A stretch of 64,000 bases of DNA from Turnera subulata. Its lineage: Eukaryota > Streptophyta > Magnoliopsida > Malpighiales > Passifloraceae. The stretch is from assembly GCA_028386065.3 (NCBI GenBank), contig JAKUCV010001843.1, positions 1 to 64,000 on the forward strand. Direction: 5' to 3'. Below the pieces are notes generated by a model. The model had not been told where the DNA came from. It saw only the letters and a program-made list of their open reading frames with translations, and ran no database searches. The position numbers and the translations under genes were made by a program. This document shows, one piece after another, positions 28,655 to 41,699 of the stretch; positions within the stretch are counted from its first letter, which is position 1, and the number at the start of each line of letters is the position of its first letter.

Positions 28655-31600
28655 TTCTTTGGTCGCTAGCTTGAAATGGAATGTTTTATGGTTTTAGTTA
28701 GTGAAAGGTGTGTTCTTCTCTGTAGAGACAAAAATGGGTGCGAGGGAAAAAAAAGGAAGGCGTAGAGGAAGAGGGAAAGCAAGAGTTTTAAGGGGGAGAG
28801 GGGGATTATGATAGCCCGAAGAGAAATGGTTTAATGGTGTGGTCGGTCTCTCTGGTTGGCTGGCCTGTTCGTGATTAGTGTGGATATTTTAATGTTAAAG
28901 AATTAGAGGAGCCTCTTAAGGGGCCGGATCTTAAGAATTGGAGTATAATCTTGGCTTCTTTTTTATATATTTTTTTTCGTTTTTAATGAATTTTGAAGAG
29001 CTTTAATTGAACAAAGAGGCCCACGAGCAAGAAAGGAAACGTTATGTTGTTCTTTGGATGAAGGGTGAAAAAATAGTTTAAAAGACTAGACGAGTCTTAA
29101 AAGATGGAAAGTTTCTTTTTTCTTTCTCTTTTGCTTTCAAGGAAATTGAATTAGGTACAAAGATTCATTTCTAATATTGAATTAAATCAATGAATCGATT
29201 AAATTACCCTTACATTTTATATTAATTATAAAAGGACTAATGGACCATGAGGTCATTTTAAACAGAATGAATTTTAATTGAATCCCAAATCACACCTCTT
29301 TTCCCTCATTTGCAATCCAATTATTATGCAAATATTGTCATTTTTATGAAAGGTGAATCCAATTTCGAAAACCAAATCATGTCAATCAACTGAATTGAGT
29401 TCAAAACGTGATATTGAATTCAATTCAATGTGAAATCAAACTCGGAGTAATTTTTTCTGTTTTAATCTGAATGAGATGTATCATTTATTTCACTTTGAAC
29501 GGATTGTGAGACAGAAAGCCCACTCAAATCGTCATCATGAAGCACTAGCTAGGGTTGAACAAAAAATGAAACACCTAGTTGACTATAGAAAGAATAAAAT
29601 TGTGTCATCCAACAGGCAACACGAAAAATGCGTCGAAACTGGATCTGCTTGTTTCAGTTAAGTTTTGACAAATTTTTTTTTTTGACAGTTTTGACAAATT
29701 AGTGATTGCAAGCAAATTTTTCTAACATAATCACTAAACTCTTTTAAATGTGATCCTTAGATCATTGCATGCTATAAAACACACAGTTTTAACATTAATT
29801 TTAGTTTCTACAAATAGGAACCCGATATTCCACGCCTTATTCAAGCCTATGAAAAGGCCACGTAGTTCAGACTTTCAACTCCCTATATTATAACAAAATC
29901 CGGATTGCTATTGTCTTGAGATGCTCTAATCATGCCAAGAGCGACGGCTTGTACTGTACTGCACACTGCACCGTACATATTGAGATTTACTTAGTCCAAG
30001 GTTGGGGCTTGCCAAATGTAGAAATAAGTGGGATTCACCCATAAGAGGTGCTCATCATCAAACCTAATTCGAGAATTAGACTAATATAAATAGGAACCTC
30101 ATTGAATGCCCTCACTAAAATTAGACACACAACACACTGATCATAACATATACAACATGCATAGCAATGAGTAAAAATTTAGACTGTGAAAACTAAAGAT
30201 CCATTCAATATACTATGGCTATCTCTACCGAGATCCTCCAAATTGAGGTTCTAATTAAGATCCTGATCCTGCTTCGCAACTTGTTGATACGAGGAGAAAC
30301 TCGTAAGTCCCCATCTATTAATAAGAAAAAGGAATGAAAAAATTAGCCTAAGTACCAAAGAAATTTTTAAAAATTGTAAAGGATAAGGAGCTTGTGAAAT
30401 CATAATAACAAGAAGACTTGCAGCAGCCGGATTTGGCCTGCAAATTATGAAATTATTTATTATTCATAAAAAGCCAAATAATGGAAACAAACAAACTAAT
30501 TAGATAATGCAGCTTCCTTTCTTGTTCCGTATTCGACAATGTCTACTTGACTTGTTCAAGTAAAAATTTTCAATATCCTTTTCGATATGTGTTTTGTTAA
30601 CGAATCTGGAGATCCTTTGTGGCCGTAATTTCACTTGTATCCACGGGTCTACCCCTGCCAAATGTACGTTATATTTATAGGCACTACAAAAAGAAGTTAC
30701 CCATTTTGATTAGAAAAATAAAAGAAGAAGAAGAAGTGACTCATCTGCTCCTAGAAGGTGTGCTGCTTTACTTTCACAAAATAAATAATGGAGTATAGTG
30801 ATCAAAGTGGAACCAGACTGATCAGAAAAGGTCATGAGCCATGGTTCATGGTGGGAATCGAAATAATAATTATTTAATAATTAATGATTTATGTATATTC
30901 ATATTTACAAATAAAGTCTATAAGTAATTCACCAATAAACAATATAATTGGAAGATAAGAATGAAGGAAAAATAAGAGATTTTGGTTTTTTATGATGTGA
31001 AAAAAAATCCACCTAGTTCACGGCTTTTTCGAGTTTAGCCAGGTAAATCAAAGATCAGCCAGTTCAACCAAGTTTTCTGGGTTGATTGCTTTTCCGGTAC
31101 AACTAATTTAAAAAACTCAGTTTGGGCTCAGGATGAATGGTTGAACTGACCATCCGGTTCTGATAATTATGTAATGGAGGATTGATATATAAGTTAATCT
31201 TCTTTGATAAAGATATAGAAGTTAATCTAATTGTTATTACTTTCTGGAAACTCAAATCACTAATTTTAATTGTTGGCGTAAAAGTCCATAATATATAATA
31301 AGTTCTATAATATCCAACTCTAAATCATTCATAAATTATAAGAGCCGTACATAACACCAAAAAAGGCATACAGAAAAGATTTAGAAGCTGAAGTCATGCT
31401 ACTTTATATGTGGTGGAATTGATGCAGTCAAAATAAGCACAACATGCACAAACCTTAACCGCCTGATGTGAAAAGCTTGTCTGAAAGTTTAATTCCGGAG
31501 CGATCATCACTGTGGCTGCCCTTATTCTCTGTTATTGTCGCCACTTTCTCACAGCAATCCCACCTCTTGTCCTGCTAGGCCTGTTTGTCACCCTTCACAA

Positions 31601-33750
31601 CTTATGTCACTTGTTGTAAGTAACGACTTAATTTAGTTTTCTTTAATAATAAATTAACGGGCGAGAATACAAGAATAAAATGACGGAAATGAGTGCTTGC
31701 ATTTTGCGTATCCAATATCTTTACATTTGAGCCAGTAAAATTTGAAGAAAAATTATGCAATCTCGACAAGGTGCCATTTGTTAATAGTTTGAGACATCGA
31801 CTATGGAGGATCAGTATGTCAATTTGGTCTTCAAGTTTCAGAGCCTATTTTTTCACTGCAATTCAATGCGGAATGAATACCTTTGATGGGCAACAACAAT
31901 CACAAAGATTATAAGAAGCATGTAGGGACGTACATCTTAATTTCTCTCCTATTTTTGAGGAAGCCAGAAAAATAATAATTAACATCCATTGTATAGAACC
32001 ATTAAAAACAAACCAACATGCTGAGAATATGAAGCAAGGTAGAATTCCTCGAGGGCCATGGCCCAATTTACAGGTTGGAATTGGGACTCATTGTGGATTG
32101 TCTTCTAGAAATGGGACAATGAAAACCGTCGTGCATGGCCAGCTTCTGATCTGCAGAAAAATGTAGGTCCCCTTGTCTTTGGGAATTGTATATATACCAG
32201 AAAACTGCAGCAGAGAGAATTAATCATGCATGTCACCAAAACATACAATCACTGTCAATGAGCTGATCGGCTACAAGTAGTCAAGGATAAAGGTAGCCGC
32301 AGCATTCCATGATTTGGATGAGTTGTATCCATACGGCCATCTGCTCACTAGCTATGACTTATTTTGTTCTGTTCTACAAGGGAAGTTCTACATGTGCCGT
32401 AATATATAGTTTTATTTTGGGATTTGGGGAAGGAGTGGAAAGAAAATGGTCATTGGAGGTCTAAAATGTATGATTACTTGTTTTTACCCGGACAACAAAT
32501 TAACTAAGGGCTCAAGTTTTTAGTGCAAAGAACACTTGATCCAGTATTTGATTCTCCTAAATTAAAAAATCTCATAGTCTAGTCTTGAAAGTATTGGAAG
32601 AAATTTCTTCTTTAATAGAGCGATGATCCAAAGGAGGCAATAACTCAAAATTAATTAATCCATTTGTAGAAACGTAACCACATATTGAAGAAGGACCCAG
32701 ATCGAGATCACGCTACGCAAATGAATTAAAAGGAGACGAGCAAAGTGAAAGCAGGGGAACGAGCCATTTTGCATCTTCCCGTCCGACAGAAACGAATTGG
32801 CCTGAAAATCTTATGCTTCTTACAAATTCATTGAGCGACCCGAAGTAAAGGAGCCAAGAGCGGCTCGCCCGAATATGAGTTTGTTTGTCCACAAACAAAA
32901 TCAAGTTCAAACTATATGGAGTTTGACTTTGAGCTTATTTTTTTTTGGTACGTAGCTCGATCATCTACTTCAATATACAAGTTTAAATTTATTTTGTTAT
33001 TTTAAACTTGAGCAAATTCGAATGTGCTCCATTAAAACTTTAAAAAGCTAGTTTTAGGCATAAAAAGACTAATATAAAACATCAAACTCAATCACAACAA
33101 AAATTAAAAATAAATCATTGATCCAAACTGAATCCCCTCTCTACATGGCGTAACCTTCTCCTGTGCCCTTAACTGCACTTAAAAAGTTTTTTTGTTAGTG
33201 TTATTATTTTTATCTTGAACCGCACTCAAAAATTGATTATCTAAATAATCAAATAAAATGATTAGGCTCGATGAGAATCACGCTTAGATCTTATACCAGA
33301 CTAGTCAAGTGCCAATACCATCCAATTTGAACCTCAGTTAAGCTTTGATAAATTGGCTATAAGTTTGAATTTTTCTCGAGCCAATCTCAAATACTATAGT
33401 TTGCAAGTAGCTTAAATTCTTTACACCACTAATTATCCTATTATTTCAACCATTTAGAGAATGTTTTATGTCATTTAATGGGTATATATGGAATCAATAT
33501 GCCTTTCTAATTACCACCAATTAGTGAAGAACATGCTACCCAACTAAATTGGAAAATTTCCTTTTACATTAACTTTGGGGCATTAACAACGATAAAAAAA
33601 AAAAATTCATTTTCGTTTATTTACGAGGTTCCTTTTCTATACAAATAAATAATAATGACATCCATAGCTTTTCCTTTTGTAGAAAAAGGAAAAAAAATAT
33701 ATTTCCAATTATTTTATTTTTTATTTTTTTAAAAAGAGAACGTTTCAGAA
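28655..33750. other. 5-kb intergenic region, no gene recognised
   Basis: Starts with the ankyrin gene's probable 5' UTR and promoter (CT/GA-rich, 28655-28860). The rest is AT-rich with scattered short open stretches and no motif, RNA gene or complete transposon that I can support. Confidence 0.5.
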
Positions 33751-33755
33751 ACCTT

Positions 33756-33857
33756 TGGGCTTGGACGACCGACCTCTGCCCATTCCAGTTTGGCCTTCTA
33801 AATGAATACTAGTTGAGCCCGCCTAAACCAGTCCTTCTCAACGAAAAGCTCAGCCCA
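33756..33857 (+). promoter_or_regulatory. Site II-like promoter elements of the complex I 51 kDa gene
   Basis: TGGGCT at 33756 and its complement AGCCCA at 33852 lie about 320-420 bp upstream of the start codon. TGGGCY site II elements are typical of plant nuclear genes for mitochondrial proteins. The assignment rests on motif and position only. Confidence 0.45.
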
Positions 33858-34173
33858 GAACACCAGCCAACTTACCAAACGCCTCACTCACTCCCCCGAT
33901 CATAGCCGTTCATTCTCCGAGATATCGCGGCATCACCAAAGCTTCTCTACGTGGTACTCATGATCATCACAAGCACCCGCGACATACCGACCGTCGGATG
34001 AAATATCAAGGCCATACATTTCTTACACGGAACAGAAACCAACACTACATTTCATTTCCACTCTATTCTTCTCCCCTCCTCAATTTTTGTTGCACATCTT
34101 CATTTGCTGTCGTTTCAAGCTCAACTGAATCGCCATCACCAAAGCGGCATCATTTCTGCGACATTCCTCGGCT

Positions 34174-36072
34174 ATGGTACGCGACCTAATTTCTCTGGTT
34201 CTTAAACTAAGCTTTTAATCTTCTCCGGCCTAGGGTTTCGCTTCTAAATGTTTGAACATTTTCTGTGCTTATTGTTTATGACTATTGTTTGTTCTCAGTC
34301 CAGTGTGTGGTGGATGCGAAGCTTCGGTTTTGCGATTAGATCCACGTTTGGGGTTTATGCTATGAGTCCATGTTAATAGTGTTTGTTTGGGAATTGTGGT
34401 ATCGCCTGGGTATGAAACGGATGTGTTTTTTTTTTTTTTGTGGGGGTCTTTAAATTTAGTTGGTGTTCCTTGGTGATAGATTCTGAATCCGTAAAGTAGA
34501 AATGAAATGAATCTATCTGCAAGTTAAATTTGCCAATGCTTGGATTGGGCTTTGTGATTGTTCATTTCGGACGTGGGTGATGATTTTGTCGTTTATGCTT
34601 TTTATGTTTAACTTGTTTTGTAGGCACCCATTAGGGGCATTCTCTCGCTGCGATCTTTGCAGCGTCAGAGTGAAACTTTGAATTTGGGATTGAGATCGTT
34701 CAGCACCCAAGCTGCAACCAATGCTAGTACCCCACAGCCTCCTCCTCCACCCCCTCCACCGGAGAAAACTCATTTTGGAGGCTTGAAAGATGAGGATCGG
34801 ATCTTCACCAACTTGTATGGGTTGCACGACCCTTTTCTCAAAGGTGCCATGAAGAGGGGAGATTGGTATAGAACCAAGGACTTAGTACTCAAAGGTACCG
34901 ATTGGATTGTTAATGAAGTGAAGAAGTCTGGCCTGCGTGGACGTGGTGGTGCCGGTTTCCCTTCTGGCCTCAAATGGTCATTCATGCCGAAAGTCTCTGA
35001 TGGCCGCCCGTCCTATCTCGTTGTGAATGCTGATGAAAGTGAGCCTGGGACTTGCAAAGATAGGGAAATTATGCGGCATGATCCGCACAAGCTGCTGGAG
35101 GGCTGCTTGATTGCTGGGGTAGGAATGAGAGCCTCTGCTGCTTATATTTACATCAGGGGTGAATATGTGAATGAGCGTAAGAACCTGGAAATTGCCAGAA
35201 AAGAAGCTTATGAAGCTGGGTTGTTGGGCAAGAATGCATGTGGATCTGGTTATGACTTTGATGTTCATATTCACTATGGTGCTGGGGCTTATATTTGTGG
35301 TGAAGAGACTGCACTTCTGGAGAGTCTTGAAGGAAAACAAGGAAAACCAAGACTGAAGCCACCTTTCCCTGCAAATGCAGGTCTGTATGGCTGCCCCACC
35401 ACTGTCACAAATGTGGAAACTGTGGCTGTCTCTCCTACTATTTTGAGGCGCGGGCCAGAGTGGTTTGCAAGTTTTGGCAGGAAGAACAATTCTGGGACGA
35501 AATTGTTTTGTGTGTCAGGTCATGTGAATAAGCCTTGTACTGTTGAAGAAGAGATGAGCATACCACTGAAGGAGTTAATTGAGAGACATTGTGGAGGTGT
35601 TCGTGGTGGATGGGACAATTTGCTCGCTGTAATTCCCGGGGGCTCTTCTGTACCTCTGATCCCGAAACACATATGTGATGATGTGCTGATGGACTATGAT
35701 GCGCTCAAGGCTGTCACATCAGGACTGGGAACTGCAGCAGTGATTGTGATGGATAAATCTACAGATGTTGTGGATGCAATTGCAAGGCTGTCTTACTTCT
35801 ACAAGCATGAGAGTTGTGGGCAGTGCACTCCATGCAGGGAGGGGACAGGATGGCTTTGGATGATCATGGAAAGGTTAAAGGTTGGGAATGCTAAATTAGA
35901 AGAGATAGATATGCTTCAGGAGGTGACCAAACAAATTGAGGGGCATACTATCTGTGCGTTGGGTGACGCTGCTGCTTGGCCTGTGCAAGGCCTCATAAGG
36001 CATTTTAGACCAGAGCTTGAGAGAAGGATAAAGGAACGTGCAGAGAGGGAGTTGCTGGAGGCTGCCGCATGA
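34174..36072 (+). CDS. NDUFV1: NADH dehydrogenase [ubiquinone] flavoprotein 1, mitochondrial (complex I 51 kDa subunit)
   Basis: Model join(34174..34176, 34624..36072), 483 aa. Exon 1 contributes only the ATG codon (ATG/GTACGC). The 447-bp intron ends TTTTGTAG and exon 2 continues APIRGIL, which gives the family's usual plant start MAP[VI]RGIL. An N-terminal mitochondrial presequence (about 1-28, Arg/Ser-rich, ending near RSFSTQ) and a polyproline stretch precede the conserved core. The NADH/FMN-binding glycine-rich segment [16 protein letters not shown] and the [4Fe-4S] (N3) cysteines CGQCTPC (C399, C402, C405) and C445 are all present. The protein is the entry point of complex I in the matrix arm: it oxidises NADH, reduces FMN and passes electrons to the iron-sulfur chain. 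The length is normal and nothing is missing. Confidence 0.98.
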
Positions 36073-38159
36073 GGTTCTAGACAGGTTTCTTCTTATTTCT
36101 TGTAATCATCAGCTAGTGTTATAACATGAAACTGATAGCATGTGTTATACCATCTTTGGGTTTGGTGTGATTAGCATCTTGAAATTAGTCGAAACTTCTT
36201 TTAGATGAGCTCCTGAAACTTTGCTGATAGATGAATTTGGATCCACTATATCTTCTTACTGTGACCGTGTTTGAATTTAGATTCACTATATCTTCTTACT
36301 GTGACCATGCTATCACTAAATAAGAGATGGGAGGATGTTTTAATCCAATAGAATGCAATGGAAGAGAAATATCTTCCATAAAAATTAAAGTTTTAGAATG
36401 TTGTATGGATTTCTTCACATAAAAAATAGAAGAAGAACTGGTTTTGAAACTTTTATCAACATCAACAACATAGTTGTTGCCTATGTTAATTCGTCTGCAG
36501 TAGTAGCTGTTATGAGTTGAGCATTAAATATGTAATATTGCCTAATGGCTGGTTGAGCATATATATATATTCTTTTAAGACTGTACCTTTGCTCTGATAT
36601 ATTTTTATTCTGAAGGTTTCCTTTTTCTCTTTGATGAAATTATCCTTTTGAGTGATGAAATGTGATGCCAGTATATGATTTGAAATGGGGTTAACATCTT
36701 CCGTAACTGTATTTGTCTAGTTGCTCAATTTTTAGCTTGTAAGATATAATATTCATGGCCCAAAAATGTAGCAGCTGTATATTCTTGCAGCTGAAGCAGC
36801 CATTATATGATAAACGTTCATTAGGCCAGACGTCTCAGTTTATCCTTTTTCTGGGTGCAGATTATATTTAATCGGTGATATGCCTTGAAAAATTTTGTGA
36901 TGTTATTATATTAATGCACTCGGTTTCTAAGATTTCAAAAATTAATTATAATGATTTTCGTTCTGCCTCGTAGGGAAGGTGCTGCATTAGTGGATATCCT
37001 GGAATAAATGAAGAAACTACGGCATAGTTTGAGTGGTTACTCGAGTAGGGCATCAGGCAGTCCTGTAAGCCTTTTGTTTGGTTTCAAAGCTGTATCAACT
37101 AAGAATTTTTCTGCCTCGGGAGAACATTTTCTCTCCGATGGGAAGGGATTTTATTTATTGTTCTGGTAGTTCGTGTATTGAAACTTAAACATGTCTGTGG
37201 ACTTGTTTTGGAAAACATTGTTCATAATACTGTATTCCATTCCATGATAATAATAACTGATTCCTGTTCCTTTGTAATGAAAATAGAAATGTGCGGAAGC
37301 AAGCTTTGATATGATTCTTGTCTGAATTCGGCATGCCGGTTTTTTGTTTTTTTTTTCTTCTGGTCAATAGTCTTCCCTTCCCATGGTTGGACCCTTGAAG
37401 CAAATGCTCGATAATAAAATGTTCATTCAAACACACCCGCTGGTCCTTTTTTCTCTTATTTGTTTTTTCAAAAAAAAAAAATTGGGTCGTGTGAAGCTCG
37501 ACATAAGCTCAGTTTCCGTAGTTGGGTTAAATGCAAATTACCGAACTCTAAATTTGTTTTGGAAAATAGTTTAGTACCTAAACTTAAAAAAACCGGTAAT
37601 TTAATACCTCAATTTTATTATTTCAACCTTTTAACATCTTGGATTGCACCAATTTGGGTTTAACCTATAGAGTCTTGATAAATCATCACTGCCAATAAGA
37701 TTTCCTTTTAAAACTAGACTTGTCTCTAAATTACTGTTTTTTTTAAAAAAAAAAAATTGTGGCTCGCAACCAATTATTATTCCATTAGACTCAAATACAC
37801 TCGCTGGACATATATATTTATTAACACAGATTCTGTAGAAAAATAAAAACACAATACCAAATTGTGTGATTGGAGGAGAGCAAACAAAATAAGTTCTTTC
37901 TTATACACCATACCTCGATTTTTGGATTGGGGAATAGATAATTATGTAGCGAGAGATGGATATAGATAGAATAGAAATTTGTCATTTAGCTTTTTTGTCT
38001 TAGACATTTACCACCAGAATTACAAGAAGTTGGCAGCAAGTAGGACTGAAAACTAAAAAGTAGTTGAGTATAACTAGGACTAATCAACCGGTAACAATCT
38101 TTATCAATAACTAAAAGGATCAAAGCTCCTCCATTTTGTTTATCGGGGGCAACATTTTT
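36073..38159. other. 3' UTR of the complex I gene and intergenic DNA
   Basis: The first few hundred bases are presumably 3' UTR. A near-duplicate segment of about 45 bp (CACTATATCTTCTTACTGTG twice) lies at 36244-36307. A short open stretch at 37008-37180 (MKKLRHSLSGYSSRASGSP then a GTAAG donor-like site) was noted but cannot be assigned. Confidence 0.4.
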
Positions 38160-38183
38160 TATGAAGGACAAGAAGCATCAGCC

Positions 38184-38558
38184 ATGGCCATAGGAGTTTC
38201 ATTCGCTGACAGTGAAAATGGTTGTGGCAGAAGAAGCATCAAGGGTCCCCAGCTATACCCAACACAAGTTCCTTATTCCAGTGCAGTCGTGCCTTGTCCA
38301 TCACAAGTCGCAACAACAAATAGTAAACCAAAGAACAGTGGCACGAAACCAAGATCAAGCAACTCTGCGGCGACAAAGTACAACGCAGGAGATATATTTT
38401 TTGGGCAGAATGATATAGAGGATACAGGGGACTGCTTGTTCAACGATGATATCCTTGAAGAATATAGAATTCGAGCCTCGCGGAAGAAACGCAAGAAAAA
38501 GTTCCTGTTAACTGAGTGTTTTGAGTTTTTGTTACTTGTTTGCGGTATTAGTAGCTAG
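38184..38558 (+). CDS. Hypothetical small protein
   Basis: A single open frame of 124 codons plus stop from ATG 38184, or 140 residues if the upstream ATG at 38136 is used. It is Ser/Asn/Pro-rich, with a short acidic stretch (NDIEDTGDCLFNDDILEEY) followed by a very basic one (RASRKKRKKKF) and a hydrophobic end. I do not recognise it. The acidic-then-basic layout suggests a real small protein, possibly nuclear, but there is no domain, intron or homologue in view to confirm it. A competing shorter frame (38212-38418) overlaps. Confidence 0.3.
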   Translation: MAIGVSFADSENGCGRRSIKGPQLYPTQVPYSSAVVPCPSQVATTNSKPKNSGTKPRSSNSAATKYNAGDIFFGQNDIEDTGDCLFNDDILEEYRIRASRKKRKKKFLLTECFEFLLLVCGISS

Positions 38559-39767
38559 GTTTTAGTCAGATTCTGTCTGTTCCTTTTGCTTTCGTTTTGG
38601 CAGCAAGGTATATGTATGTTACATGTACGAGTTAATGGTTTGTTGAAGATGAATAGTTTCATGTTTCTGCTTAAAGTGCAGTTGTGTTGTAAATAGCAAA
38701 CTCTATGTTTCTGGTTGGTTTCTAACTTCTCACTGGCCTTGAATGTGTTTTGAGTAATTGACTTGACTTGGAAAAAAGCTAATCATAAGTGGCAACCAAA
38801 TCCACTCTTTTATTATGACTAGGTATTAATTAAGAGCATGAGCTGGAGGTAGTGACACAATGGTTACACCTAGCCAGGGAAATTGATTCCGAATCTCTGT
38901 ACAAGTATGTCCTTTTCGGTTCTTTGGTTTTTGGTTTACAAGATAAATCTCAATCTTTCAATCTTCCACGTTGCGTCATCAAACATTGTAACACTGAAAT
39001 CGGTTAAGAACACACATTGCATACTTTGAAAAGAAATAGAGATGAAACCAGACGCCTAAAACTATGAACCTGAAAAATATAAATGATAAAAAATATCGCA
39101 GTTTGATCTGGTTGGATATAAACTTAATGGAAGAAATTTGTAATTTTAGGAAAAAAATAAACAATTTCATCCTGTATTGGCTCATTCGGTCATTCCTTGT
39201 ACCTGATGATCATTGATTAAGCAACCACCAAGATCGGATGATTATAAATTTAGCAGCAACAACTGATGAAAGGAAAGAAATGAATGGATCGCCAATACTG
39301 ATACTGTCACTTGAGCAAAATTCTGATCCATTAAGAAAAGAAAGAAAAACAAAAATAAAAAAAAAAGCATTGACTAAGGGAAAACAATAATTAGTTAGCC
39401 TATTGTAAACTGAAACATACAATCAATATGACAGGGCCGTGCTTCAATGGATGCACTTCCGGACCCTCAAGTTGTCATCCACCAAAACATGATTCTTAAG
39501 AATATCTATACTCTCAGGCATTTGTATATAAATCTAAGCGTTCTAATTCAGAAAATAATCCTCCACCCGAATCTGATCTCTTTCTCTAGTATAAGTAAAA
39601 TCTGCAGATAAGCATCTGGAGGAAGCAGTAGCTTCAGCGATAAACATTCTGTCAAAGCACTCATGTCAGGCTTCCCATAAAATCACTGTTCCAACTATGT
39701 ACTAATAAAAATTCCTGATATTCAGACAGAAACACAGAACGATTGAACTACTTTCAGAAAAGCCTCG
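38559..39767. other. Intergenic, nothing recognised
   Basis: AT-rich. Part of 39500-39767 is likely the 3' UTR of the transporter gene on minus. Confidence 0.4.
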
Positions 39768-40880
39768 TCATTTCCCACTATGGGATTCAGCGCCTTCTTT
39801 CTCTTCGATATTGCTTTCTTTGTTGCTTTGCATTTCTAACAATTTCTGTTGCTCTTCTTCAGCTTGTTCTGCTTTTACTTCAGGCACTGGCTTAGGCTTA
39901 TTGCTTGCAGACTGCTGGTACATAATCCCACCAACCATACAAATGAGAAGCCCCACAGTCCCGATGAATGTTGAGTGCTTGTCCCAAATAACCAAATTGA
40001 TTACAACGGTCAACAGTTTGTTCACCACACCAAGAACAGTATATCCTGTTGCCGAAATTGCTTTCCGGCATGAAAACCCAAAGAAAGAGATAGCTAGACC
40101 AAACAAACAAGACAACCCAACAGGCAAAACCACTGCAAAAGTGTGCCAGTCGGACTCATCTGTAATCTCATGCTTTATCTTCTTCAGTTCCCCCATTATA
40201 AGCAATTCCAAGGGAAATAACAATAAGGCCTCGAGATTGTTGTACAGCACAAGACCCCATGTATTTAACCCTATTGTCATCACAACATGCTTGATATAGA
40301 CAAAATCAACAGTCATGCTTATCAAGTATGCTAGAGCCCAGCTATAAGCAGTAACCGTGAACTGGTAATCAGTTAGAACATAAAGCACACTTCCACCAAA
40401 GATGGTAGCAAGTGACAACCATGTCTTCATAGATGGCCATGGCTGATGCAAAAACAAGGTCTCTCCTACTGCAACAAAGATGGGGACCACTGAACGAAAG
40501 ACAATAAATGTATCAACATTGGCATGGAGCAGGAGCTCACTGTTGGTAAAAAGCGAGAGATAAAACATAATGGCAGCCGGGAGGAACCGCCACATGGTGA
40601 GAAGGTCTAGTGCATCATGCTCCACAAGTTTGAGCCTCCCACAAATGAAGACACCAGCAGCACTGGTGAAATACTGTAAGGCAGTCAGTGCCCCAGGGTA
40701 AGGAAATTTCATGACCGCCCACTTATTGATGATGGAGAGCAGGGAGGCTGAAATACAATATCCAGCAGCCACACCATAGATCGAGGTTTGCTGGAGCAAG
40801 CCACTATACCAACTTGCCTGAAGCTCCTTAACCTGAGAAGAAGGTTCCTGACCTTTCTGGCTCTCCACATCACCAGACAT
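39768..40880 (-). CDS. GDP-sugar transporter, GONST family (GFT1/GONST4-like)
   Basis: Uninterrupted 370-aa frame with about ten hydrophobic segments between residues 30 and 325 and hydrophilic, charged cytosolic ends (Glu/Lys-rich tail 330-370). This is the layout of the plant nucleotide-sugar transporter / triose-phosphate translocator superfamily. Family hallmarks include NVDTFIVFRSVVPIFVA (121-137), YIKH (195-198), YNN (213-215) and GVVNK (284-288), the last being close to the GALNK-type nucleotide-binding motif of GDP-sugar carriers. Such proteins exchange cytosolic GDP-sugar for GMP across the Golgi membrane, supplying glycan synthesis. By overall character it is nearest the GDP-fucose transporter group; the exact substrate is inference. 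The coding region has no intron. A 5' UTR intron (40881-41592) ends directly before the ATG. Confidence 0.92.
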   Translation of the reverse strand: MSGDVESQKGQEPSSQVKELQASWYSGLLQQTSIYGVAAGYCISASLLSIINKWAVMKFPYPGALTALQYFTSAAGVFICGRLKLVEHDALDLLTMWRFLPAAIMFYLSLFTNSELLLHANVDTFIVFRSVVPIFVAVGETLFLHQPWPSMKTWLSLATIFGGSVLYVLTDYQFTVTAYSWALAYLISMTVDFVYIKHVVMTIGLNTWGLVLYNNLEALLLFPLELLIMGELKKIKHEITDESDWHTFAVVLPVGLSCLFGLAISFFGFSCRKAISATGYTVLGVVNKLLTVVINLVIWDKHSTFIGTVGLLICMVGGIMYQQSASNKPKPVPEVKAEQAEEEQQKLLEMQSNKESNIEEKEGAESHSGK

Positions 40881-41680
40881 CTGAAAGACAATGCGCCAAG
40901 CAGTAAATAAGTGTTTTCAGTTCTGTAGCTCAGGCCAGCTTTTATCCTTACTATACAGGGTGAATATGGAAGATGATTCCAGTAAATATCCACTAAGGAA
41001 ATATATGAATCCACATGTTACAGAACATTCAACAATTGGCCAAAAAACAAAGGCTAACAAGCACAGCAGACAGTAAATCTGAATTTTTTGATGGACTAGC
41101 ATGTAAGAAAGACGCTTATATTTGAATATCACAAAAAGGTTTTGACATCAATTCCTCATCCACACACTATTTTGGAAACTTGAAAACAAAAAGAGTTGAA
41201 GCACACACCGGAATACGAAGCTTTCTACGTAGGATTGGCGCAGTACACTAGGCCACAATCTAAACTGCCACCCACCAACGAAACAAATATGGGTTGAATT
41301 GAGACACAGTGAAATGACAAGGAAGAAGCAAAAAGTGCCAATCTTTAGTAAGCCAAGGAAGGGGCACTCCAAATCCAATCACAGTGAAAATTCTGCCCAA
41401 AAACTAACACGACAAAATTAACTGAAAGCCATCAACTTTCGTGAAGGCACAGACAACCCACATTCTTCTTCGAGTCATTAAGTGGACAAACCTCAAAAGA
41501 ATGTGAATTGGGGCAGAAAACCCAGCCTCGACTGAGTTCACAATATAGGGAAATGAGAGGAATACAAAGAAGAAGAAAGATGAAAAGTGTACCTCGCCGG
41601 ATCTCGCAAGCTACGGCCAGAGTACGCCGATCTCGAGATGGGTTCGGTGATTGCGATTTGCGAGGGAGAGACGCAAAGTT
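40881..41680 (-). other. 5' UTR intron and leader exon of the GDP-sugar transporter gene
   Basis: The acceptor CTTTCAG abuts the start codon. A matching donor GGCGAG/GTACAC is at 41592-41591. The leader exon therefore ends at 41593 and extends to roughly 41680, GC-rich compared with the AT-rich DNA beyond. Confidence 0.6.
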
Positions 41681-41699
41681 GTGTGTTTGTTTAGTTTTA

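Noticed and set aside
37008..37180. Short frame beginning MKKLRHSLSGYSS downstream of the complex I gene
   Set aside because: Followed by a plausible GTAAG donor, but no acceptor or partner exon continues it. Left unassigned.
40699..41014. Alternative minus-strand frame overlapping the transporter start
   Set aside because: Shadow frame. The transporter frame has clear family conservation and a splice acceptor at its ATG.
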